Below, piece by piece: positions 1 to 5,687 of a stretch of 5,687 nt of DNA. Each line of letters opens with the position of its first letter. Positions within the stretch are counted from its first letter, which is position 1. A program made the position numbers and the translations under genes. The notes beneath the pieces are model-generated. The model was not told the origin of the DNA, did no database searches, and was given only the letters and a program-made list of their open reading frames with translations. Source of the DNA: an uncultured Clostridia bacterium (GTDB lineage Bacteria > Bacillota > Clostridia > Oscillospirales > Acutalibacteraceae). The stretch is taken from NCBI GenBank assembly GCA_947174455.1, contig CAMWIZ010000068.1, positions 1-5,687 on the forward strand, in the 5' to 3' direction.

Positions 1-2456
1 GTATTACACTTGGTGTCTCAGAAAATGTTAAACCGCTTTTTAGTATAAAATATGAGAAAAAAGATGAAATATTCACTGACGTTTATTATCGTTTATGTTA
101 CGAAAATTTTCAAAATGGTAAGGAAAGGCGAATTTCAGGCATATATATTGATATTCCAAAAGATAAAATCAAAAGGAAAGATGCGTTAGAGAAAGAAAAA
201 CTAATTAAAAACGGAATAATATCCGAAGATATGTTTTTACTTTCAGAATTATCATATCATTTCTCAACAGAGTATTTTCGTTTTTTAGATGGAAAAACTT
301 GGGGAAACGCAGGTGTAAAAGCACCGTATATGCTTGATATAAGAAATGCAGGTGCTGTAGGTATTATTTCTGATAATAATCTGTATGCACATGACTTTAT
401 CAGACACACTGTATTAGAACTTGCTTATTATCATTCTCCCGAGGATATACAATTTGTGTTCTTCTTTGAGGATGGAATAAGTATTGAGGAACAGGAAGAA
501 AAAGTAAAAACTTATAAATTCCTTCCCCATTGCAATGAACTGATTGAAAACACGTCCCAATTCATTTTCAATCAGGAAAGTGCAGGTAAAGTGTATGGGC
601 AGCTTCTGAACATTATGAATCAAAGGACAAAGGCTCATCAGTCTGACGAAGAAAATGAGTCTGCTCCTGAGAAACTGACACAGATTGTTTGTGTTATTTT
701 TGATGATTATGGTGTAAAGTCGACGGGCTTTTCAAAATATCTTCCTGAAGCTCCTAAGGAGGGTGAGGAATATCAGAACAAGCTGGGATTGACATTCCTA
801 TTTTGCCGAGATGATAAAGATAAACTACCTCGTTATTGTGGAGATGTAATTTATCTGAATATTGGTACTAACAATACTGGATATGGTTATGTTATTCCAA
901 GATATAGTGTGATGACACGTGAAAATATTCTTGCTACTGTTACAGAGACTAAGAAGTACCCTAATTTTTGGAATGATTTTGTCTTCAAAGCAAGTGCATA
1001 TAAAGAGCAGTATGAACTTGCCTACAGAAGATTAAGTGCCATTTATTATACCCGTATTGCAGAGAATGGACAAGTTCCAAGTATGGTGACCTTGTTTAAA
1101 TTACACAATATTTCAAGTACGGATATAGAGGTTAAAGATAATAATTCTACGAATCCGTTATCTACAACCAATATTGCAAATAGAATACTTGAATGCTGGT
1201 CAAGTTTAGAAGAGGAATATGATGTAACAAGGAATCTTCGTGTCAATATTGGTGCAAATGAACATGGGAATATGCCTCTTGACTTATATGAAAAAGCCGA
1301 TGGTCCGCATATGCTTGTTGCAGGAACAACAGGCTCAGGCAAATCTGAGACAATTATTACCTATTTAATAGGACTTTGTATGAAATTCTCTCCAATGGAT
1401 TTAAATCTAATGCTCGTAGACATGAAAGGTGGAGGTTTCTCTGACCGATTGGGAGATTTACCTCATTGCGTAGGTGTAGTAACCGATACAGCTGGTGAAA
1501 GCGAGGGAATATCCTCAGCGTATATGCTGAAGCGATTTCTTGAAACATTAAATGCCGAAATAAAGAAGAGAAAACTTTTGCTTCAAGAATTTGGTGTTGA
1601 TACAGTAGATGCGTATATTCGTGCAAGAAGAATCATGATGGAAATTGATGACCTGATAAATAAGGAAGAAAATTTTTCATTACGACAGGCACATACTATT
1701 TACAAAGAGTTGAAATCCAAGCAGATTGCAATTGATGAATCAGATTATTCGGAAAGTAAACAGGCAATTTTTGAAAAAATTGGGAAGCTGAATGACAAAC
1801 AAATTGAGGTTTTAAAAAATAAAGGAATCGAAAAAATAAAACATCTTTCTCACCTTATTCTCGTCGTTGATGAGTTTACGGAATTGAAAAGATTCTCTAA
1901 TGAAAGCAATGACGTTGACTTTATTGCTGAGATCACAACAATTGCTCGTGTAGGAAGAACACTTGGCTTTCATATTATTCTTGTTTCTCAGAATATTGAG
2001 GGTGCTATTACGGACGATATACGTGTTAACTCAAAAGCAAGAATATGCTTGAAAGTTGCTACAAAACAGGCTTCAAAGGAAATGATCGACAGTACCGTCG
2101 CAGCTGCACCGACTATGCCGTTAAACGGACGTGCGTACTTGCTTGTTGGTACAGGCTCAAGATTTGAATACTTTCAATCAGCTTATACAGGTGCAAATCA
2201 AAACTTAAGTATTGAAAGCCCTGTTAATATTACATATGTCCCTAACAGCGGAACATTTAATGATAAGTTCTATCGTTCACAGAAAGATAATGAAGCACAA
2301 AAGCAAGCACAGAAGAACGTTGACCCAAATGCTACTCAATTAAAGTTTGTTGTAGATACGATCATATCCATAAATAAAGGAAGACAAATGCCAGAAAAGA
2401 TATTTATGCCACCATTGAAAACTAAACTTGAAAACACTACAGAATGGAGTATTTGA
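1..2456 (+). CDS. essC: EssC-type T7SS motor ATPase, N-terminal part through domain D1 (5' end outside window)
   Basis: The frame is open from the left edge (first full codon 3-5), so the ATG at 231 is internal and 817 residues are visible. The product is the membrane-bound FtsK/SpoIIIE-family motor that drives export of WXG100 and related substrates. The FHA domains and transmembrane helices usual in EssC would lie upstream of the window. Visible residues ~90-290 look like the degenerate ATPase-like region before D1: a phosphate-loop region without GKS, an HSPED segment, then FLPHCNEL. D1 follows: GPHMLVAG leading into Walker A GTTGSGKS (1323-1346), LVDMKGGGF, LPHCVGVVTD, Walker B LILVVDEF with Asp codon 1869-1871 and catalytic Glu 1872-1874, and ARVGRTLGFHIILVSQN. 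About 50-60 extra residues lie between YIRARR and Walker B. The chain ends just after IFMPPL, where EssC normally runs on into D2. The stop is 4 bases before the next gene. Family assignment is secure; the split is discussed separately. Confidence 0.93.
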   Translation, partial: ITLGVSENVKPLFSIKYEKKDEIFTDVYYRLCYENFQNGKERRISGIYIDIPKDKIKRKDALEKEKLIKNGIISEDMFLLSELSYHFSTEYFRFLDGKTWGNAGVKAPYMLDIRNAGAVGIISDNNLYAHDFIRHTVLELAYYHSPEDIQFVFFFEDGISIEEQEEKVKTYKFLPHCNELIENTSQFIFNQESAGKVYGQLLNIMNQRTKAHQSDEENESAPEKLTQIVCVIFDDYGVKSTGFSKYLPEAPKEGEEYQNKLGLTFLFCRDDKDKLPRYCGDVIYLNIGTNNTGYGYVIPRYSVMTRENILATVTETKKYPNFWNDFVFKASAYKEQYELAYRRLSAIYYTRIAENGQVPSMVTLFKLHNISSTDIEVKDNNSTNPLSTTNIANRILECWSSLEEEYDVTRNLRVNIGANEHGNMPLDLYEKADGPHMLVAGTTGSGKSETIITYLIGLCMKFSPMDLNLMLVDMKGGGFSDRLGDLPHCVGVVTDTAGESEGISSAYMLKRFLETLNAEIKKRKLLLQEFGVDTVDAYIRARRIMMEIDDLINKEENFSLRQAHTIYKELKSKQIAIDESDYSESKQAIFEKIGKLNDKQIEVLKNKGIEKIKHLSHLILVVDEFTELKRFSNESNDVDFIAEITTIARVGRTLGFHIILVSQNIEGAITDDIRVNSKARICLKVATKQASKEMIDSTVAAAPTMPLNGRAYLLVGTGSRFEYFQSAYTGANQNLSIESPVNITYVPNSGTFNDKFYRSQKDNEAQKQAQKNVDPNATQLKFVVDTIISINKGRQMPEKIFMPPLKTKLENTTEWSI
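2446..2449 (+). promoter_or_regulatory. Ribosome binding site (GGAG) for the second EssC gene
   Basis: GGAG lies inside the last codons of the upstream gene, 11 bases before the ATG at 2461. The spacing is somewhat long but usable, and termination at 2456 next to the start suggests translational coupling. The in-frame TTG at 2428 would add 11 residues, but I see no clear Shine-Dalgarno sequence in front of it, so 2461 is preferred. Confidence 0.5.
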
Positions 2457-2460
2457 AGCA

Positions 2461-4287
2461 ATGAATAGAAAAACAATGATCTGCACTTTGGGTCAATATG
2501 ATATTCCAATTGTGCAAAAACAGCCATTATTTCAAGTCGATTTACTTGATAAAAACATAGCTCTGTTCGGTGCTTCAATGAGTGGAAAAACAAACTTCCT
2601 TAAGTTACTAATTCAATCTTTACATATGATATCTTATGTAGGTGATGAACAAATCTTCATTCTTGACTTTGGCGGTGCATTAGCCTTTTACAAAGATTTC
2701 CCACTGGTTTCTGCGTATTTTGATAACTCCAATGAGGAATACGTTAAAAGAGCGTTTAAGATATTGGAGGAGATTATAAAAAATAATACAAAATATCTTG
2801 GTGGGGCAGGCTTTTCATCATACGATGGTGTGAAGAAATTAATCCATACAACATTTATAATTGATAATCTTAATGCTTTTCAGGATGAACCAAGATATGC
2901 AGCCTATCAAGAAAAATTTGCAAAAATATGTCGTGACGGATTATCTAAGGGCATTACTGTAGTGGTTACAGCATCTGACACCAAAGGGCTTTCATCTTAT
3001 TTAAATAGTTTTGGACAGAAAATCGCACTTGAAATGCCCTCCGACAAATATACGGATATTTTCAACGCTAAAGTTACAGAAATAGGTGCAATCGCCGGAC
3101 GTGGATTTGCGAATGTAACAATTAAACCTGGTAATATTGAAGGAACTTTCCGAATGAATGCACCATATGAGTTACAGTGCTATATTGCTGATAAACTTGA
3201 TGGTACTACAAAGTATATGCAAACGCTAAAAGACAAATTCAAATATGATGAAATATCAAATACTTACATAAAGAGTGCAAAAAAGTATTTAACATTTTCA
3301 GGTGATTTGACATTCAGTGAATACAACAGATTAAGACAGACTCCAAATAATTACGAGAAAAAGTCAGAAGGGATACCCTGTCCTATATCCGTTGGGTTGG
3401 ATTATATTGATTTTTTTCCTGTTATTGTTGACTGTTCAGAAACAAGAGTTATCGGTATATATGGAAAAAAAGAGTATGGAAAGACTAATTTACTTCGTTT
3501 GATTCTCGATGAACTGTTCAAAAAGAAATCTTATGCGAGATTTGTCTTTTTTGATGATGGAAGAAAGCAGTTAAAAGAGTTCTATGAGAAATGTGAATCT
3601 CTTGGTTTGGATATAAGAAAATTTGTAGAGTCAAAAAAGAATATGATATTGCCGCCACAGGAAACAAAAGATATGTCATTGGATATGTCAAATGGTTTTA
3701 TGAATGTTATTGGACAATCAAAACAGACAGGAAGTATCAGAAAAACATTATCACCGTTTCAGCAGTTTTATCATTTCATAAATGATAATTACATGAATTT
3801 GACATGGAACGGTTTGTCGAACCATCATCTTCCTTCTCCTATTGCAACTTATATATACGGAGAGGCAAATGCAGGTATGATGCCTTCTTATGATGAAGAT
3901 AGAAAACCAATCAAACCAACTGTTTTTATTCTTCAAAGTAAAATGCTATATTTGAGTGCGAACGGAGAGAAACAGTTTATCAATAATATACTTCCCAAGC
4001 TTGCGGCGATCGCAGAAGAGCAGGATCTGATATTTATTTTCACGGATATTCAAAAGATTACAGATCAAGAAACTAATAATTTCTTTAATAACACACTGAG
4101 TTCTGTTTTTTTGCTTGATAATATAGCAGAATTTGCAGCTGAAAGAGGTCAAAAGTCTGTTTTTGGCAGTATGGATATAAAAAGTCTTAAAGAGGAGTAT
4201 GCTCGCTGTGAAAAAGGCGACGGATATTACTATGATATAGAAGCAGACAAACTTGTCAAAATGAAATTTATAAAAACAGAAGAATAA
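2461..4287 (+). CDS. essC: EssC-type T7SS motor ATPase, C-terminal part with domains D2 and D3 (separate gene)
   Basis: This 608-residue protein matches the second half of EssC. It starts with the linker that normally follows D1 (TLGQYDIPIVQKQPLFQVDL). D2 has Walker A GASMSGKT (residues 37-44, Lys43) and a Walker B-like FIIDN with Asp135; the residue after the Asp is Asn, not Glu. D2 ends in an AGRGFANV segment. D3 has Walker A GKKEYGKT (residues 335-342, Lys341), but the Walker B position reads TVFILQS, with Gln492 in place of Asp, so it probably binds ATP at most and hydrolyses poorly. The tail GDGYYYDIEADKL resembles the usual EssC C-terminus. There is no transmembrane segment, so the protein must dock on the membrane-bound D1 chain, as EccCb does on EccCa in mycobacteria. 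In EccC, D2/D3 pockets bind substrate C-terminal signals, and the same is inferred here. The stop (TAA 4285-4287) is 14 bases before the WXG100 start. Confidence 0.9.
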   Translation: MNRKTMICTLGQYDIPIVQKQPLFQVDLLDKNIALFGASMSGKTNFLKLLIQSLHMISYVGDEQIFILDFGGALAFYKDFPLVSAYFDNSNEEYVKRAFKILEEIIKNNTKYLGGAGFSSYDGVKKLIHTTFIIDNLNAFQDEPRYAAYQEKFAKICRDGLSKGITVVVTASDTKGLSSYLNSFGQKIALEMPSDKYTDIFNAKVTEIGAIAGRGFANVTIKPGNIEGTFRMNAPYELQCYIADKLDGTTKYMQTLKDKFKYDEISNTYIKSAKKYLTFSGDLTFSEYNRLRQTPNNYEKKSEGIPCPISVGLDYIDFFPVIVDCSETRVIGIYGKKEYGKTNLLRLILDELFKKKSYARFVFFDDGRKQLKEFYEKCESLGLDIRKFVESKKNMILPPQETKDMSLDMSNGFMNVIGQSKQTGSIRKTLSPFQQFYHFINDNYMNLTWNGLSNHHLPSPIATYIYGEANAGMMPSYDEDRKPIKPTVFILQSKMLYLSANGEKQFINNILPKLAAIAEEQDLIFIFTDIQKITDQETNNFFNNTLSSVFLLDNIAEFAAERGQKSVFGSMDIKSLKEEYARCEKGDGYYYDIEADKLVKMKFIKTEE

Positions 4288-4288
4288 T

Positions 4289-4293
4289 GGAGG
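4289..4293 (+). promoter_or_regulatory. Strong ribosome binding site (GGAGG) deciding the WXG100 start
   Basis: A perfect GGAGG sits 8 bases before the ATG at 4302. An earlier in-frame ATG at 4287, overlapping the upstream TAA, would add five residues (MEEFV) but lies across this site and has no Shine-Dalgarno of its own. The start is therefore set at 4302. The strong site suits a substrate made in larger amounts than the motor. Confidence 0.85.
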
Positions 4294-4301
4294 AATTTGT
4301 T

Positions 4302-4634
4302 ATGGCAGATGGTAATAATATTCGCTGCGCTGACATCGAAAAACTTGTTCAGTTTGAAACGGATAGTCAGGATGCAATAACCGAATTTGAAAGAATAAAA
4401 AGTAAGTTCAAAGAAATTAATGATACCTTGCTCTCTAAATGGCAAGGAGCAGGGGCAAATCAGTACAAAAAAGAAGTAGATAATATTCTCGAAAAAATTG
4501 GAAGTGTAGCCGATGTACTTGATGCCATAAATAATGGCGTTGTCAAAAGTGCAAAAGATGCATATCTGCAATTGGATGCTGATCTTGCAGCATTTAATGA
4601 AAATCCAACAACTGAGGATGGTGGCGAAAGTTGA
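4302..4634 (+). CDS. WXG100 (EsxA-like) T7SS substrate
   Basis: This 110-residue, mostly helical, Cys-poor protein has the WXG100 layout: helix 1 (about residues 12-45), a WQG turn at Trp47-Gly49 (codon TGG 4440-4442), and helix 2 running to about residue 95. A YLQLD motif (Tyr88-Asp92) fits the YxxxD/E export signal that follows the helical hairpin in T7SS substrates. The tail NENPTTEDGGES is acidic and probably disordered. The length is close to the usual ~100 residues, with no signal peptide or transmembrane segment. The family normally forms homo- or heterodimeric four-helix bundles; no partner gene is visible, so a homodimer is inferred. It lies directly behind the motor gene, and the adjacent D2/D3 chain is its likely receptor. 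The last codon and stop overlap the next start. An EsxA role is probable, but the symbol is left blank because genomes often carry several paralogues. Confidence 0.92.
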   Translation: MADGNNIRCADIEKLVQFETDSQDAITEFERIKSKFKEINDTLLSKWQGAGANQYKKEVDNILEKIGSVADVLDAINNGVVKSAKDAYLQLDADLAAFNENPTTEDGGES

Positions 4635-4807
4635 GTAAGGAAAACAACAATAAGTCCATGAGCCTCACTAATGTAAAAATCAGGGAAGGACAGTCAACGA
4701 AAGAGAGTCAGATTAAACTGAATATACTAAATGAGGGAAGTGAAGGCACAATTTTTGATTTACTGAAACTTCCGGAATTAAATGCCAAAGGAATAAACGA
4801 TCAATGA
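4631..4807 (+). CDS. Small unknown protein, 58 residues, TTG start
   Basis: The family is not recognised. The frame runs from TTG 4631, which overlaps the WXG100 stop (TTGA), to TGA 4805, which overlaps the next ATG (ATGA). A GGTGG at 4620-4624 lies 6 bases before the TTG. The alternative ATG at 4658 would give 49 residues but has only a distant AAGG. The product begins with a polar stretch rich in Ser, Asn and Lys (MSKENNNKS). A beta-like stretch follows (LTNVKIREG, SQIKLNILN), then FDLLKLPELNAKG. It has no signal peptide or transmembrane segment. Codon use and the uninterrupted stop/start overlaps fit a real gene of the same operon. It may instead be the detached N-terminal part of the beta-rich protein encoded immediately downstream, one frame away. 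Being coding is more certain than being an independent protein. Confidence 0.55.
   Translation: MSKENNNKSMSLTNVKIREGQSTKESQIKLNILNEGSEGTIFDLLKLPELNAKGINDQ
4787..4792 (+). promoter_or_regulatory. Ribosome binding site (AAAGGA) before the ATG at 4804
   Basis: AAAGGA lies 11 bases before the ATG at 4804, which itself overlaps the upstream TGA. It gives modest support for a genuine separate start at 4804, against the view that the upstream 58-residue frame was once fused to it. Confidence 0.35.
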
Positions 4808-5249
4808 GTACTCAAATACAAGGAACGAAGTTTCTTTATGAGATTGACAAAAAAGATTTTCCTGATGGTTTTATTGCCTCAGGAACTGAAAGTTTTGTTT
4901 TTAAAGGCAAAAAGGTTTCTATAGATAAAAGCGGTAAGATAACTTCGATTATTCCGACGAGAAAGATACATTATCCTATACTTTGGAGAAAGGCTGGCAT
5001 GATTTAAGCTTTGTTCTTGTTGATGAAGCGGGAAATACATACACTATACAGGAAATCTCATCAATTCAGGTAGGTTTGAGTTACTGTTTGTGGTTTTGGA
5101 TTCTATGTGGTATTATTGTAGTTGCAGTGATATCAGCCATAATTTTCATTATTAAAAAGGAGAAATCCGTGTATACGCCACCCCAAGAACCGCCTCAGCA
5201 TGGCATTGAAACCTTACTTAAATCAGAAAAGCAACTGCATAGACGGTAG
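4804..5249 (+). pseudogene. Frameshifted beta-rich (Ig-like) protein with C-terminal membrane anchor
   Basis: Two overlapping frames read as one protein. The first (4804-5007) gives a beta-rich stretch (GTKFLYEID, SFVFKGKKVSIDKSGKITS) and then loses sense near 4950. The second frame, open from 4938, carries on as DEKDTLSYTLEKGWHDLSF, VLVDEAGNTYTI and EISSIQV. The KGWH...DEAGN pattern is like the last strands of bacterial Ig-like sandwiches. A 22-residue hydrophobic helix follows (5088-5153), then KKEKS and a short Pro-rich tail, so the protein is anchored at its C-terminus. Repaired, it would be about 147 residues, or about 205 if the 58-residue frame upstream is its N-terminus. The step is -1 between 4938 and 4982; I see no classical slippery heptamer, so a one-base deletion or sequencing error is more likely than recoding. 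No signal peptide is seen. It is the last gene before the terminator. The family is not recognised; it could be a T7SS accessory membrane protein. Confidence 0.6.
5088..5153 (+). other. Predicted transmembrane helix at the C-terminus of the broken gene
   Basis: These 22 codons are all non-charged and strongly hydrophobic (starting LWFWILCGIIVV). They are followed immediately by Lys-Lys-Glu-Lys, which by the positive-inside rule puts the short tail in the cytoplasm and the beta-rich part outside. Confidence 0.8.
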
Positions 5250-5353
5250 GTTAATTCAGTTTTACACAAACTATTTAGCTATGTAAGAATGATCATGTGA
5301 GAGAAGCGCTGTTTCAATTCAAAATCCAGTTTAAAAAATGTACTTATAATTCT

Positions 5354-5399
5354 AAAAGCTGAGTGGAATGTAAATTATAACATTTTACTCAGCTTTTTT
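5354..5399 (+). terminator. Intrinsic terminator of the T7SS operon
   Basis: AAAAGCTGAGT (5354-5364) pairs perfectly with ACTCAGCTTTT (5387-5397). The stem continues inward by GGAATG (5365-5370) against CATTTT (5381-5386) with G-U pairs, giving about 17 pairs around the loop TAAATTATAA. A run of six T (5394-5399) closes it. It lies about 105 bases after the last T7SS-string stop. On the minus strand only four T follow the stem, so it acts mainly on plus-strand transcripts. Confidence 0.92.
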
Positions 5400-5537
5400 G
5401 TTTATGAAGCTACATAACTTTAATAACTCATTGTTAATTTTAAAATCGGTACGAAATCCGACATAAATTCTCTCTTAAGACGTGTTATAAAGGAATTGTA
5501 TACAAAAAAACTTCAATGGAATTTTATATTTTTTAAG

Positions 5538-5545
5538 AAAGGCGG
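5538..5545 (+). promoter_or_regulatory. Ribosome binding site (AAAGGCGG) for a 10-codon ORF
   Basis: AAAGGCGG is a strong Shine-Dalgarno sequence with ideal 8-base spacing to the ATG at 5554. Its quality is what makes the very short ORF behind it worth recording. Confidence 0.65.
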
Positions 5546-5553
5546 CAATCAAA

Positions 5554-5586
5554 ATGAACAGCTATTTAAAATTTGTGTCTGATTAA
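5554..5586 (+). CDS. Ten-residue ORF, possible leader peptide
   Basis: ATG 5554 to TAA 5584-5586 encodes MNSYLKFVSD. The start has a strong, correctly spaced ribosome binding site, yet the frame closes after ten codons. The last codons and the stop overlap the left arm of an inverted repeat (5574-5583), which fits a leader peptide whose translation controls RNA folding. Alternatives are the remnant of a gene cut by mutation or chance. No run of a single amino acid points to a specific effector. Confidence 0.4.
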   Translation: MNSYLKFVSD

Positions 5587-5679
5587 AGAAACACGGTGCG
5601 ACTCAATTCTGAGTAGCAGCATTGATTTCAGAATAGATGCGAAAAGCCGGAGTTAATTCATCAGACACATAGAGTCTGG
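5574..5679 (+). promoter_or_regulatory. Possible structured leader RNA with alternative pairings
   Basis: TGTGTCTGAT (5574-5583) and ATCAGACACA (5660-5669) are perfect inverted repeats of 10 bases enclosing 76 bases. Inside, ATTCTGA (5606-5612) pairs with TCAGAAT (5628-5634), while ACTCA (5601-5605) can instead pair with TGAGT (5610-5614). The right outer arm has a second partner: TCAGAC (5661-5666) with GTCTGG (5674-5679), loop ACATAGA. Mutually exclusive stems beside a short translated ORF resemble an attenuator or other cis-regulatory RNA. No known riboswitch core was recognised, and the window ends before any controlled gene appears. Confidence 0.4.
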
Positions 5680-5687
5680 AATTACTC

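Larger units (their letters stand above)
5250..5553. other. Intergenic stretch with terminator; no gene seen
   Basis: Neither strand shows a convincing coding frame. The stretch holds the terminator described separately and a perfect 10-base palindrome TTGTATACAA at 5496-5505. A TATATT at 5525-5530 could serve as a -10 box, but the nearest -35-like TTGTAT (5496-5501) is 23 bases away, so no promoter is called. Confidence 0.6.

Noticed and set aside
231..233. ATG 231 as the real start of the first ATPase gene
   Set aside because: The frame is open without a stop back to the window edge and the upstream codons read as sensible protein. There is also no ribosome binding site before 231, and EssC proteins need a further N-terminal part.
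2428..2430. TTG 2428 as the start of the second ATPase gene
   Set aside because: No clear Shine-Dalgarno lies before it, and the added 11 residues show no linker-like pattern; ATG 2461 with GGAG upstream fits better.
414..4571. Minus-strand open frames of 61-113 codons inside the T7SS genes
   Set aside because: They lie opposite well-supported family proteins, lack ribosome binding sites and show no recognisable motifs; they are shadows of the plus-strand genes.
4983..4985. TTG 4983 as an independent gene start
   Set aside because: It lies in the middle of a coherent beta-strand run (TLSYTLEKGWH) that continues upstream in the same frame to 4938, so it is a frameshift fragment and not a start.
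5261..5289. Promoter TTTACA - 17 bases - TAAGAA
   Set aside because: The -10 match is poor, and it would fire into the terminator at 5354 with no gene between.
1..5687. tRNA, rRNA, CRISPR array or insertion sequence
   Set aside because: No cloverleaf, no regularly spaced repeats and no transposase frame or terminal repeats were seen.

Overview
The window looks like the downstream end of a type VII secretion (T7SSb/ESS-like) locus from a low-GC, Gram-positive Bacillota member, probably a Clostridia-type organism. The evidence is AT-rich DNA, frequent AGA/ATA/AAA codons, GGAGG-type ribosome binding sites and a T-tailed intrinsic terminator. The species cannot be named from this sequence.

Positions 1-5249 form one tightly packed plus-strand gene string. 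It opens inside the gene for the EssC-type FtsK/SpoIIIE motor ATPase; the coding frame runs off the left edge, so the N-terminus is missing. This polypeptide carries a degenerate ATPase-like region and the first real ATPase domain (D1, complete Walker A and Walker B), then stops at 2456. After 4 bases a second gene (2461-4287) begins and encodes ATPase domains D2 and D3. Together they cover what is normally the single EssC chain, so the motor is split in two, as in the mycobacterial EccCa/EccCb arrangement, or is rejoined by recoding. Next comes a 110-residue WXG100 protein (4302-4634) with a WQG turn and a YxxxD export signal, the likely substrate of the motor. It is followed, with stop/start overlaps, by a 58-residue unknown protein (4631-4807) and a beta-rich, C-terminally membrane-anchored protein (4804-5249) whose frame is broken once near 4938-4982.

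Positions 5250-5687 hold no long gene. They contain a strong intrinsic terminator (5354-5399) that closes the T7SS transcription unit, an AT-rich stretch with a short palindrome, and then a well-placed ribosome binding site in front of a 10-codon ORF (5554-5586). The end of that mini-ORF overlaps one arm of a long-range inverted repeat, and the other arm can also form a local hairpin. This resembles a leader-peptide attenuator for a gene beyond the right edge, but that is inference.

The observations most worth following are the split motor and its stop-codon context, the insertion inside D1, the frameshifted beta/TM gene, and the leader-like structure at the right end.
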